NCBI RefSeq assembly: GCF_001428565.1
Contig: NZ_LMIA01000012.1
Span: forward strand, 84,641-148,640
Source: Nocardioides sp. Root190
Lineage (GTDB): Bacteria > Actinomycetota > Actinomycetes > Propionibacteriales > Nocardioidaceae
Direction of reading: 5' to 3'
DNA length: 64,000 nt
Part shown: in pieces, positions 1 to 7,667 of the stretch
Numbering within the stretch: the stretch's first letter is position 1
Layout of the letters: each line of letters starts with the position of its first letter
Made by a program: the position numbers and the translations under genes
The notes under the pieces: model-generated
Database searches by the model: none
What the model saw: only the letters and a program-made list of their open reading frames with translations
Told to the model about the DNA's origin: nothing

Positions 1-236
1 TCGCCGGCTGCGAAGTCGCGGACCTCGCTGCCGACCTCCTCGACGATCCCGATGCACTCGTGGCCGATCGTCGCGCCCGGGCGGATGGGGTTCTCGCCGC
101 GGTAGGGCCACAGGTCGGAGCCGCAGATGCAGCCGGCCGTCACCTTGATGATGGCGTCGGTGGGCTTCTTCAGGACCGGGACGTCGACGTCCTCGACACG
201 GATGTCGCGGGCGGCGTGGATGGTGGTGGCGCGCAT
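1..236 (-). CDS. Zinc-dependent alcohol dehydrogenase, N-terminal part (runs off the window)
   Basis: Only the first 78 codons lie in the window. Reading down from the ATG at 236, the product begins MRATTIHAARDIRVEDVDVP and continues through a CGSDLWPYRGE segment and a GHECIGIVEEVG segment. These are the catalytic-zinc cysteine and the GHE zinc/structural motif of the medium-chain dehydrogenase/reductase family, so an NAD(P)-dependent Zn alcohol dehydrogenase is expected; the Rossmann domain is outside the window and the substrate cannot be told. The gene diverges from the XRE-MurA-like gene, with 87 bp between the two starts. Confidence 0.85.
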   Translation of the reverse strand, partial: MRATTIHAARDIRVEDVDVPVLKKPTDAIIKVTAGCICGSDLWPYRGENPIRPGATIGHECIGIVEEVGSEVRDFAAG

Positions 237-298
237 GGACCGATCCTGCCACCGGAGGGATCAGGTGAGGGCGCACCGTGCGCCGTCGCTTGCGTTAT

Positions 299-317
299 CT
301 CACATGTGAGTTACCGT
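299..317 (+). promoter_or_regulatory. Candidate operator palindrome plus -10 box of the XRE-MurA gene
   Basis: CTCACATGTGAG at 299-310 is a perfect 12-bp palindrome. It is followed at once by TACCGT (312-317), a TANNNT-type -10 hexamer that sits 6 nt before the ATG at 324, which suggests a leaderless transcript. A palindrome directly abutting the -10 is where a repressor would act. The downstream gene starts with an XRE-type helix-turn-helix, so autoregulation is the simplest reading. That link is inference. Confidence 0.5.
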
Positions 318-323
318 CGTGGT

Positions 324-1865
324 ATGACGTTCGAGGAGCCCAACGACGACTACAAGGGCCGGATCGGCAATCTCATCCGGGACGCCCGCAAGCACCGCGG
401 ACTCACCCAGGCGCAGCTCGCAGAGCGCCTCGGCACCAGCCAGAGTGCGATCAACCGGATCGAGAAGGGCCACCAGAACCTGTCCCTGGAGATGCTCGCG
501 CGGATCGGCAGTGCGCTCGACTCCGAGATCGTGGCGCTGGGTGCCGGCCCGACCCATCTCCGGGTCAAGGGACCCACGACGCTGGCCGGCACCATCGACG
601 TGAAGACCTCGAAGAACGCCGGCGTCGCGCTCCTGTGCGCCTCGCTGCTGAACCGCGGTCGGACCACGCTGCGCAAGGTCGCCCGGATCGAGGAGGTCAA
701 CCGCCTGCTCGAGGTGCTCGACAGCCTCGGCGTGCAGACCCGCTGGATCAACGCGGACAACGACCTCGAGATCATCCCGCCCAAGGAGCTCGACCTCACC
801 AAGATCGACGAGGAGGCCGCTCGACGGACCCGCTCGGTGATCATGTTCCTCGGACCGCTGCTGCACCGCTCCGACGACTTCGAGCTGCCCTACGCCGGCG
901 GCTGCAACCTCGGCACCCGCACCGTCGAGCCCCACATGTCCGCCCTGCGTCCGTTCGGGCTCGAGGTGAAGGCGACCGATGGCTGGTACCACGCCCAGCT
1001 CAACCGGGCGATCTCCCCGACCCGTCCGATCGTGCTGACCGAGCGCGGTGACACCGTCACCGAGAACGCCCTCATGGCCGCCGCGCTGCACCCCGGCACG
1101 ACCATGATCCGCAACGCGTCGTCGAACTACATGGTCCAGGACCTCTGCTTCTTCCTCCAGGCGCTCGGCGTCCAGGTCGAGGGCATCGGCACCACCACCC
1201 TCACGGTCACCGGGTGCACGAGGATCGACGTGGACGTCGACTACTCCCCCAGCGAGGACCCGATCGAGGCGATGTCGCTGCTCGCGGCCGCCATCGTCAC
1301 CCGCAGCGAGATCACCGTCCAGCGGGCCCCGATCGAGTTCCTGGAGATCGAGCTCGCCGTGCTCGAGGAGATGGGCTTCCTCTACGACCTCTCCGAGGAG
1401 TACGTCGCCGCCAACGGCCGCACCCGCCTGGTCGACATCACCACGCACCCCTCCGACCTGGTTGCCCCGCGGGACAAGATCCACCCGATGCCCTTCCCGG
1501 GCCTCAACATCGACAACCTGCCGTTCTTCGCCATCATCGGCGCCGTCGCCGAGGGCACGACCTACCTCCACGACTGGGTCTACGACAACCGGGCGATCTA
1601 CCTCACCGAGCTCAACAAGCTCGGCGGCCGGGTGACCCTGCTCGACCCGCACCGCGTCCAGATCGAGGGACCGACGTCGTGGACCGGCACCGAGCTGATC
1701 TGCCCGCCCGCGCTGCGACCTGCGGTCGTCGTCCTGCTCGCCATGCTGGCCAGCAAGGGCACCTCCGTGCTCCGCGGCACCTACGTGATCCACCGCGGCT
1801 ACGAGGACCTCGCCGAGCGGCTGAGCTCGCTCGGCGCGGACATCGAGACCTTCCGCGACATCTGA
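324..1865 (+). CDS. XRE-type HTH fused to MurA-like enolpyruvyl transferase
   Basis: Product of 513 aa. Residues 10-72 form a Cro/C1-type helix-turn-helix (GLTQAQLAERLGTSQSAINR is the recognition region). Residues from about 79 to the end are an EPSP-synthase/MurA fold. MurA landmarks are kept: Lys97-Asn98 (KNAG, the substrate lysine), AGGC with Cys194 at the position of the PEP-attacking cysteine, and Arg199 five residues later. It may make UDP-GlcNAc-enolpyruvate, the first peptidoglycan step, or be a MurA-derived sensor; the key residues argue it can still catalyse. A longer reading frame runs back to 60, but the ATG at 324 is chosen because the HTH begins right after it and a -10 box lies 6 nt upstream. 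GTG 306 is an in-frame alternative. First gene of a three-gene operon. Confidence 0.85.
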   Translation: MTFEEPNDDYKGRIGNLIRDARKHRGLTQAQLAERLGTSQSAINRIEKGHQNLSLEMLARIGSALDSEIVALGAGPTHLRVKGPTTLAGTIDVKTSKNAGVALLCASLLNRGRTTLRKVARIEEVNRLLEVLDSLGVQTRWINADNDLEIIPPKELDLTKIDEEAARRTRSVIMFLGPLLHRSDDFELPYAGGCNLGTRTVEPHMSALRPFGLEVKATDGWYHAQLNRAISPTRPIVLTERGDTVTENALMAAALHPGTTMIRNASSNYMVQDLCFFLQALGVQVEGIGTTTLTVTGCTRIDVDVDYSPSEDPIEAMSLLAAAIVTRSEITVQRAPIEFLEIELAVLEEMGFLYDLSEEYVAANGRTRLVDITTHPSDLVAPRDKIHPMPFPGLNIDNLPFFAIIGAVAEGTTYLHDWVYDNRAIYLTELNKLGGRVTLLDPHRVQIEGPTSWTGTELICPPALRPAVVVLLAMLASKGTSVLRGTYVIHRGYEDLAERLSSLGADIETFRDI

Positions 1866-1875
1866 GCGCCCTGCC

Positions 1876-2661
1876 GTGTATCTCCCCGAGGGCAAGGTCC
1901 TCGCCTTCGCCCACCGCGGCGGCGCGTACCACCCGGAGATCGAGGGACTCGAGAACACCATGGCGGCCTTCCGGCACGCTGCGGCGCTCGGGTACGACTA
2001 CCTCGAGACCGACGTCCACCTGACCGCGGACGGGGTGCTCCTCGCGTTCCACGACGCGGTCCTGGACCGGGTCAGCGACCAGCAGGGTGCCATCCGCGAC
2101 CTCACCCTCGCCGACGTACGACGTGCCCGGATCGGTGGGCGTGAGGAGATCCCGACCCTCCTCGACCTCCTCGACGCCTTCCCCGACGCTCGCTTCAACA
2201 TCGACCTCAAGGCCGACGAGGCCGTCGAGCCGCTGGCGCGCCTGGTGCGCGAGCGCGACCTGTGGGACCGGGTGTTCATCGGGTCGTTCTCGCGCCGCCG
2301 GATCCGGCGGTTCCGCGCACTGACGCAGGGGCGGGTCCCGACCGCAGCGGATCCGTGGCAGGTGGTGGTGTGGCGCCTCTCCCCCGTCGCATCGGTCGCA
2401 CGCCTGCTCGCGGGCACCGACTTCGAGGCCTTCCAGATCCCCCACCGACACCGCCGGTTCCCCGTCGTGACCCCGGGTCTGGTGCGCCGGGCGCACGGTG
2501 CGGGCCTCCAGGTGCATGTCTGGACCATCGACGAGCCGGACGAAATGGTCGAGCTCCTCGACCTCGGCGTCGACGGACTCTTCACGGATCGCACCGATCT
2601 GCTCAAGGATGTCCTGCAGGGGCGCGGCCAATGGTGGTCCGTGCAGGGAGGGACGTCGTGA
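1876..2661 (+). CDS. Glycerophosphodiester phosphodiesterase family protein
   Basis: 261 aa, GTG start 10 bp after the previous stop. It has the GDPD TIM-barrel signatures: HRGG near residue 13, LENTMAAF, the metal-binding ETDVHLTADG, FHD and NIDLKADE. The family hydrolyses glycerophosphodiesters to glycerol-3-phosphate and an alcohol using a divalent metal. There is no signal peptide, so it should act in the cytoplasm, probably in phospholipid turnover. Its stop overlaps the start of the MFS gene (GTGA), so the two are likely translationally coupled. Confidence 0.9.
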   Translation: MYLPEGKVLAFAHRGGAYHPEIEGLENTMAAFRHAAALGYDYLETDVHLTADGVLLAFHDAVLDRVSDQQGAIRDLTLADVRRARIGGREEIPTLLDLLDAFPDARFNIDLKADEAVEPLARLVRERDLWDRVFIGSFSRRRIRRFRALTQGRVPTAADPWQVVVWRLSPVASVARLLAGTDFEAFQIPHRHRRFPVVTPGLVRRAHGAGLQVHVWTIDEPDEMVELLDLGVDGLFTDRTDLLKDVLQGRGQWWSVQGGTS

Positions 2662-4013
2662 GCGACACCAACAGCATCGCGGACCTGGGGCCGCTGAACC
2701 GGGCGCGTCAGCAGCGCGCCTGGTACTTCACCGACTGGGCTGCCTCCGCCTTCCAGACGACGGTCGCGGGCGTGCTCTTCGCGCCGTACCTCATCTCGAT
2801 CGCGGAGAACGACGTCGGCGAGAGCGGCCATCTCGACATCCTCGGCCTGTCGATCTCGCCCGGCGCGCTGCCGTCGTACGTCATCACGCTCTCGACCGTG
2901 CTCAGCGCACTCGTCTACCCACTGATCGGCGCGATCGCGGACCGGACGGCCCGCAAGCCCGACCTGCTGGTCGGCTTCGCGTGGGCCGGGGCGATCGCCA
3001 CCGCGATGCTGTTCTTCCTGGAGGGCGACAACTGGCTGTTCGGCAGCCTGGTGTTCATCTTCGCCAACCTCTGCGCCGGCGCCGCGGTGGTCATCAGCGA
3101 CTCGATCCTGCCGCTCATCTCGGAGGAGTCCGAGCGGGACCGGGTCTCCTCGATCGGCTGGGCCTACGGGTACGCCGGCGGCGGGTTGCTCCTGGCGGTG
3201 AACTTCCTCGTCGTCACCTTCCACGACTCCCTCGGGATGAGCACCGAGCTCGCCGTCCGGCTGAGCATGCTGTCCGCTGCGGTGTGGTGGGCGGCGTTCA
3301 TGGTCATCCCGTGGATGCGGATCAAGAGACATCCTCCGGTCGACGTCGCCGAGGTGGACGGCGGCCTGCTGACGCGGTCCTTCGGCCAGCTCTGGGCCAC
3401 GCTCAAGGACCTCCGCAACTATCCGACGGCGCTCTCCTTCCTGGTCGCCTACCTGTTCTTCAACGACGGCATCCAGACCGTCATCGCCTCGGCGTCGACC
3501 TTCGGGATCGAGGAGCTGGACTTCGCCGAGGGCACCGTCCTGGGCACCTACCTGCTGGTCCAGTTCGTCGCGATGTTCGGCGCCATCGGCTTCGGACGGG
3601 CCGCCAACAGGTACGGCGCCAAACGGGTCATCCTCGCCGGACTGGTGGGCTGGATGGCCATCGTCACGGTCGCCCTGGGCATCCCCTCGGGCGCCCTGCT
3701 GCCCTTCCTGGCCCTCGGTGTGGCGATCGGCATCGTCCTGGGCGGCACCCAGGCGCTCGCCCGGTCGTACTTCTCGCTGTTCATCCCCCGTGGCAAGGAG
3801 GGTGAGTACTTCAGCCTCTACCACGCGATGGACCGGGGGACGTCCTGGTTCGGCACGCTCACCTTCGGTCTCGTCTACCAGCTGACCGACTCCTACCGGC
3901 CGGCGATCTTCGCCCTCATCGTCTTCTTCGTCGTGGGTGGACTCCTGTTGCTGAGGGTGGACACTGAACGTGGCATCCGCGAGGCGGGCAACACCCGTCC
4001 CGCGGTCATCTAG
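2658..4013 (+). CDS. MFS transporter, UMF1/Atg22-like
   Basis: 451 aa from the GTG at 2658, which overlaps the preceding TGA by 4 bp. The N-terminus carries AWYFTDWAASAFQTTV, matching the DWANSAF-type signature of the Atg22/UMF1 branch of the major facilitator superfamily. About 12 hydrophobic segments are visible, with the conserved late segment GKEGEYFSLYHAMDRGTSWF. The family in bacteria is poorly characterised; yeast Atg22 exports amino acids from the vacuole. Coupling to a glycerophosphodiesterase hints at export or uptake of a lipid breakdown product, but that is a guess. It ends the operon; a 12-bp palindrome ACCGGATCCGGT follows at 4029-4040. Confidence 0.85.
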   Translation: MSDTNSIADLGPLNRARQQRAWYFTDWAASAFQTTVAGVLFAPYLISIAENDVGESGHLDILGLSISPGALPSYVITLSTVLSALVYPLIGAIADRTARKPDLLVGFAWAGAIATAMLFFLEGDNWLFGSLVFIFANLCAGAAVVISDSILPLISEESERDRVSSIGWAYGYAGGGLLLAVNFLVVTFHDSLGMSTELAVRLSMLSAAVWWAAFMVIPWMRIKRHPPVDVAEVDGGLLTRSFGQLWATLKDLRNYPTALSFLVAYLFFNDGIQTVIASASTFGIEELDFAEGTVLGTYLLVQFVAMFGAIGFGRAANRYGAKRVILAGLVGWMAIVTVALGIPSGALLPFLALGVAIGIVLGGTQALARSYFSLFIPRGKEGEYFSLYHAMDRGTSWFGTLTFGLVYQLTDSYRPAIFALIVFFVVGGLLLLRVDTERGIREAGNTRPAVI

Positions 4014-4071
4014 GGCCCGTATCGCGGTACCGGATCCGGTCCTGGTGGTGATCACGACCTCACCGGGGATT

Positions 4072-4097
4072 GGAACCTTTTACCGGCGGGTAGCGTT
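4072..4097 (+). promoter_or_regulatory. SigR-like promoter of rbpA
   Basis: GGAAC at 4072-4076 and GTT at 4095-4097 are separated by exactly 18 nt. The Streptomyces SigR (mycobacterial SigH) consensus is GGAAT-N18-GTT, and rbpA is a known SigR target in Streptomyces, induced by thiol-oxidative stress. The start codon of rbpA lies 37 nt after the GTT. One mismatch to consensus (C for T in the -35). Confidence 0.6.
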
Positions 4098-4134
4098 GAC
4101 ATGATCAGAGACGAAACACGGGAGGTGAGTTCTC

Positions 4135-4524
4135 ATGGCTGAGCGGACATTGCGCGGCGCCCGACTGGGGGGCCAGTCGTTCGAGGACGAGCGAGGAATC
4201 GAGTTTGCTGCCCGTCAGCAGGTCGGCTACCGCTGCTCACAGGGACACGAGTTCGAGATCACGATGTCGATCGAGGCCGACGTGCCGGCCATCTGGGAGT
4301 GCCCACGATGCGGCCTCGAGGCCGAGAGCACTGCCGGGATCGAGCGTGAGGTCAAGGTCGAGAAGCCGCAGCGCACCCACTGGGACATGCTCCTGGAGCG
4401 GCGTTCGGAGAAGGAGCTCGAGGAGATCCTCACCGAGCGGCTCGAGCTGCTCCGCGGTGGCGAGATCGGCCCCGCCCACCTGCACCGGGCCAGCGCCCGC
4501 AAGAAGAAGGCCGCCAAGGCCTGA
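4135..4524 (+). CDS. rbpA: RNA polymerase-binding protein RbpA
   Basis: 129 aa. RbpA binds RNA polymerase and the principal sigma factor and stabilises the open promoter complex; it is restricted to Actinobacteria. Visible features: the N-terminal GARLGGQSFEDERGIEFAAR, a core with YRCSQGHEFE and WECPRCG cysteines (a zinc-site arrangement as in Streptomyces RbpA), and the C-terminal sigma-interaction helix (DMLLERRSEKELEEILTER). It ends in a lysine/alanine tail. RBS GGGAGGTGAG precedes the ATG. A SigR-like promoter lies upstream and a strong stem-loop follows; the gene converges on fxsA. Confidence 0.96.
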   Translation: MAERTLRGARLGGQSFEDERGIEFAARQQVGYRCSQGHEFEITMSIEADVPAIWECPRCGLEAESTAGIEREVKVEKPQRTHWDMLLERRSEKELEEILTERLELLRGGEIGPAHLHRASARKKKAAKA

Positions 4525-4526
4525 CG

Positions 4527-5021
4527 TCAGTCGATGACCTCGCCCCGGACCACATCTGGTCCGGGGCGATTGTCATCTCCGGGACCAGTGCGCCCGGGAC
4601 CGGTGCGCCCGGGACCTGCGGCCCGTCGAGCGACCTGGTGCACGGCATAGGTCGTCAGCAGCCGCCGGAACACCGGGCGGGTGACCGGCAGGATCAGCAG
4701 GATGCCGACCGCGTCCGTCACGAAGCCCGGGCTGAGCATGAACGCCCCACCGAGGACCACCAGGGCGCCGTCGGCGAGCTCCCTGGTCGGCATCCGACCG
4801 GTCTCGACCTGCTCGCGCAGCGCGAGCCACGCACGCCGACCCTCCCGCTTGATCAGCCAGGCACCGAGGATGCTGTCGAGCACCAGCAGCAGGATCGTCC
4901 ACCACGGCCCGATCACCTGACCCACCTGGATGAGCACGACGATCTCGAGGATCGGCATCACCACGAAGGCGAGGAAGAGCAGGACGGCGGCGCGCCGGCC
5001 CCGTCGGCTGCGGCGGGTCAT
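4527..5021 (-). CDS. fxsA: FxsA family membrane protein
   Basis: 164 aa. Three hydrophobic segments: VLLFLAFVVMPILEIVVLIQVG, the WTILLLVLDSILGAWLIKREG region and LVVLGGAFMLSPGFVTDAVGILLILP, the last being the most conserved FxsA stretch. In E. coli FxsA reduces phage T7 exclusion by the F plasmid; its cellular role is unclear. Start ATG at 5021 overlaps the ppm stop (ATGA). The C-terminal tail contains a GPGRT repeat and the rbpA-facing stem-loop. Last gene of lnt-ppm-fxsA, an arrangement like that near ppm1 in mycobacteria. Confidence 0.88.
   Translation of the reverse strand: MTRRSRRGRRAAVLLFLAFVVMPILEIVVLIQVGQVIGPWWTILLLVLDSILGAWLIKREGRRAWLALREQVETGRMPTRELADGALVVLGGAFMLSPGFVTDAVGILLILPVTRPVFRRLLTTYAVHQVARRAAGPGRTGPGRTGPGDDNRPGPDVVRGEVID
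4541..4568. terminator. Bidirectional stem-loop between rbpA and fxsA
   Basis: A perfect 12-bp stem (4541-4552 with 4557-4568, arm CGCCCCGGACCA) closes a CATC tetraloop. It starts 17 bp after the rbpA stop and lies inside the last codons of fxsA, which reads the other way. It probably terminates rbpA and, being symmetric, may act on fxsA transcripts too. There is no T-tract. Confidence 0.6.
4579..4623 (-). repeat. Three tandem 15-bp repeats in the fxsA tail
   Basis: CCGGGACCAGTGCGC, CCGGGACCGGTGCGC and a more diverged third unit follow one another at 4579-4593, 4594-4608 and 4609-4623. They encode the GPGRT-type repeats at the C-terminus of FxsA and are likely to vary in number between strains. 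Confidence 0.6.
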
Positions 5022-5761
5022 CGTCTGATCTTCTCCCAGCGTTCGCGGACGCCCCAGGACGTGATCCGCTTGAGCGACTCGACGGCGACCTGACCGCTCA
5101 TCTTCGACTCGCCGCGGACCCGTTCCACGAACTCGATGGGGACCTCGCGCACGCTCAGCCCGGCCCGCAGGGTCCGGGTGACCAGGTCGGTCTGGAAGAC
5201 GTAGCCGGTCGAGCGGACCTCGTCGAGGCGGATCTTCTCGAGCGTCGTGCGCCGGAACAGGCGGTAGCCCGCCGTGGCGTCGCGGACCTTGATGCCGAGC
5301 AGCATCCGCACGTACAGGTTGCCGCCGCGGGAGAGGACCTCGCGCTGCCAGGGCCAGTTCACGACCGAGCCGCCGGGAACCCAGCGGGAACCGATCACCA
5401 GGTCGGCGTCGAGCAGGCCGTGCAACAGGCGCTGGAGCTGCTCGGGCTGGTGGGAGCCGTCGGCGTCCATCTCGCCGATGACGTCGTAGCCGCGGTCCAG
5501 CGCCCACGCGAAACCGGCGAGGTAGGCGGCGCCGAGGCCGCCCTTGGCGGTGCGGTGCAGGACGTGGACCTGGGTGTCGGACACGGCCAGGTCGTCGGCG
5601 ATCCGTCCGGTTCCGTCCGGGGAGCCGTCGTCGACGACGAGGACGTCGACGGCGGGCTGGGCACGCCGCACCCGCCCGACGATCCAGGCCAGGTTGCTGG
5701 CCTCGTTGTACGTCGGGATCACCATGACCGTGCGGCCGAGGTCCGTGAGGGGGTCACGCAT
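5018..5761 (-). CDS. Polyprenol monophosphomannose synthase (GT2)
   Basis: 247 aa from the ATG at 5761. Family 2 glycosyltransferase with VMVIPTYNEASNLAWIV, VVDDGSPDGTG and the metal-binding DADGSHQPEQL, then GSRWVPGGSVVNWPWQRE, all typical of dolichol/polyprenol-phosphate-mannose synthases. It should transfer mannose from GDP-mannose to a polyprenyl phosphate, feeding lipoglycan and protein mannosylation. It lacks the membrane domain of full-length DPM enzymes. It overlaps lnt by 8 bp; in M. tuberculosis the Lnt and Ppm activities are fused in one protein (Ppm1), here they are two coupled genes. Confidence 0.9.
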   Translation of the reverse strand: MRDPLTDLGRTVMVIPTYNEASNLAWIVGRVRRAQPAVDVLVVDDGSPDGTGRIADDLAVSDTQVHVLHRTAKGGLGAAYLAGFAWALDRGYDVIGEMDADGSHQPEQLQRLLHGLLDADLVIGSRWVPGGSVVNWPWQREVLSRGGNLYVRMLLGIKVRDATAGYRLFRRTTLEKIRLDEVRSTGYVFQTDLVTRTLRAGLSVREVPIEFVERVRGESKMSGQVAVESLKRITSWGVRERWEKIRR

Positions 5762-7274
5762 GCTGGGGCTCCTTCGCCGGGACGTGCTGGGGCCCGGCAA
5801 ACTCTCGCCTTCGACGGTACGCGACGGCACCAGCGACGAGAGCGACAAGGGTCGATCCGGTGAACAACCGGGACGGCCAGGCTCCCAGTCGCATCGCCGG
5901 GGTCAGGTCGGTGCTCAGACCGACCTCCTCCACGAGGACGGCGGTCGTGCGGGTGGCCGCTGAGGCCACGACCGAACCGTCCGGTCGGATCACGCCCGTG
6001 CGGCCGTTGGTGGAGGCGACGGCGAGCCAGCGTCCCGCCTCGATCGCACGTAGTCGGGTGATCGCGAACTGCTGCTCGATCTGGTGGGTGAAGATGAAGC
6101 TCGCGTTGCTGGTCTGCACGGTCAGCAGCTCGGCTCCCGCCCGGACCTGGGCCGGCATCACGTCGTCGTAGGCGACGTCGAAGCAGATCGCATCGGCGAC
6201 GTCGATGCCCGCGATGCGCAGGGGCCTGGTCCTCGTGCCGCTCTTCATGTCACGGGAGATCAGCGCGAGCTGGCCGAACTTGGGGTCCCAGTAGCGCCGG
6301 TAGGGGATGTACTCGCCGTACGGGACGGGGTGCTGCTTGGTGTAGCGCTCCCCCGGTCCGGTCAGCGGGTCCCACACGATGCCCTGGTTGAGGATGTGCT
6401 CGGGGCCGTCGTCGACGATGCCTCCCACCACCACCGGGACGCCGATGGCCTCCACCGCCTCCTTGATGCCGCGGTTCACGGGGGCGTCGGCGAAGGGGTC
6501 GACGGCTGTCGAGTTCTCCGGCCACAGCACGAAGTCGGGGCGCGGACGGCGACCTGTCGCGACGTCGGTCGCGAGGTCGATCGTCGCGTCGACGTGGTTC
6601 TCGGTGACGCCCCGCGCGTCGAAGAGGATGTCGTTGCCCGGCCCGGGGACGTCTCCCTGGACGACGGCGACCGTGGCGCGGCCCGACTCCTGCACGGAGT
6701 ACGGCGCCACCGCGGGCAGCACGAGCGCGGCCAGCACGCCGACCAGTGCGGCCGCGTGGACGCGGGTGCGCTCCTCGAGGGCACGCGCCAGCAGGAACCC
6801 GACCAGCGCCAGCAGGAAGGTCAGCCCGGTCATCCCCACCCAGGCGACCGCCGGCGCCGCGGGGGTGTCGACGGCAGCGAACGCCAGGCGTCCCCACGGC
6901 ATGCCGCTGAACGGCCAGCCGCTGCGCACCGTCTCCATGGTGGTCCACGCCGCCGCGAGCCACACCGGCCACCAGGGCAGTGCGCGCAGCAACGGCGAGA
7001 CCAGGCCCAGCAGGCCGTAGAACAGCGCCTCCACGATCGCGAGCGCGACCCAGGCGTCCGGGCCCACCGAGGTCCGCATCCACTCGATGTGGACGAAGTA
7101 GAAGGAGATCCCGAACAGGAGACCGACCAGGCCGGCCCGGCGCACGGTGAGGTCCCTGGTGACCAGCGCGAAGCAGGCGACACCGAAGGGCAGCAACCAC
7201 GCTGCGGCGACGGGCTCGAAGGAGACGGCGAGGAGGAGGCCTCCGAGGACCGCGAGGAACGAGCGCTGCAGCAC
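5754..7274 (-). CDS. lnt: Apolipoprotein N-acyltransferase
   Basis: 506 aa, GTG start at 7274 with a -10 box (TAGGCT, 7286-7281) only 6 nt upstream. About six N-terminal membrane segments and a last one near the C-terminus flank a nitrilase-like domain. The catalytic triad is visible: Glu in LWPENSTAVD, Lys in YTKQHPVPYGEYIPYR and Cys in ADAICFDVAYDD. Lnt adds the third acyl chain to the N-terminal cysteine of lipoproteins in the membrane. Substrates nearby include UrtA and the FKBP lipoprotein. Overlaps ppm by 8 bp, so co-translated. Confidence 0.93.
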   Translation of the reverse strand: MLQRSFLAVLGGLLLAVSFEPVAAAWLLPFGVACFALVTRDLTVRRAGLVGLLFGISFYFVHIEWMRTSVGPDAWVALAIVEALFYGLLGLVSPLLRALPWWPVWLAAAWTTMETVRSGWPFSGMPWGRLAFAAVDTPAAPAVAWVGMTGLTFLLALVGFLLARALEERTRVHAAALVGVLAALVLPAVAPYSVQESGRATVAVVQGDVPGPGNDILFDARGVTENHVDATIDLATDVATGRRPRPDFVLWPENSTAVDPFADAPVNRGIKEAVEAIGVPVVVGGIVDDGPEHILNQGIVWDPLTGPGERYTKQHPVPYGEYIPYRRYWDPKFGQLALISRDMKSGTRTRPLRIAGIDVADAICFDVAYDDVMPAQVRAGAELLTVQTSNASFIFTHQIEQQFAITRLRAIEAGRWLAVASTNGRTGVIRPDGSVVASAATRTTAVLVEEVGLSTDLTPAMRLGAWPSRLFTGSTLVALVAGAVAYRRRREFAGPQHVPAKEPQHA

Positions 7275-7552
7275 GTGGGGAGCCTAGTCGGGCTCTCCAG
7301 GAGCGGAAGGTGGAGGGACGCCTTCGGACCACCGCGACGCGAGCTGGCTGCCCACGCCATGGCGTTGTCTAGGGAGACCCGCCACCTTCCGGCCCACTCT
7401 CGAGGAGCGAACCGACCTCCGCGAACCGCTGACCGGGATGAGTTGGTGCCACTCCCCCGGGTACTGCGGCCACTCGGACGCCGGTCCGCCGACCACGACC
7501 TGCACGAGCGAACGGAACCGTACTTTGGTCACCGGGAACGGCCCTGTCAACC

Positions 7553-7596
7553 GCCTCCTGACCTGCGGTGATACACGTTCTCGCAGGTCAGCAGGC
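7553..7596. other. Long hairpin of unknown role downstream of lrp
   Basis: CTGACCTGCG at 7558-7567 is perfectly complementary to CGCAGGTCAG at 7582-7591. After one mismatch, four more pairs (7553-7556 with 7593-7596) extend the stem to 14 pairs with a 14-nt loop. It could be a second terminator, the core of a small RNA, or a protein-binding dyad. Nothing in the sequence decides between these. Confidence 0.45.
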
Positions 7597-7638
7597 CCCG
7601 CCGGAGAAGGAAAAATCCCGAAAAAACGAAGGCAACCT

Positions 7639-7662
7639 CGGCGTGTCGCTGGCGCCACGCCG
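7639..7662 (-). terminator. Probable terminator of lrp
   Basis: Seven-bp stem CGGCGTG/CACGCCG with a 10-nt loop, starting 6 bp after the lrp stop. Read on the minus strand it is followed by a T-rich stretch (TTCGTTTTTTCGG) about 9 nt further on, unusual in this GC-rich DNA. Confidence 0.5.
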
Positions 7663-7667
7663 AAGCG

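Larger units (their letters stand above)
7275..7667. other. 393-bp intergenic stretch between lrp and lnt
   Basis: I find no convincing gene here. Small reading frames exist on both strands but lack a Shine-Dalgarno site and recognisable composition. It holds the -10 box of lnt (7281-7286), a long imperfect hairpin (7553-7596) and the probable lrp terminator (7639-7662). Confidence 0.6.

Noticed and set aside
4029..4040. The palindrome ACCGGATCCGGT as terminator of the MFS gene
   Set aside because: It has no loop and no T-tract; it may be coincidental or a protein site, but nothing supports a function.
1998..4055. Very long minus-strand open frames opposite the GDPD and MFS genes (and similar ones elsewhere)
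   Set aside because: High GC makes antisense frames long; these have Arg/Glu/Val-rich composition with no domains and mirror real genes.
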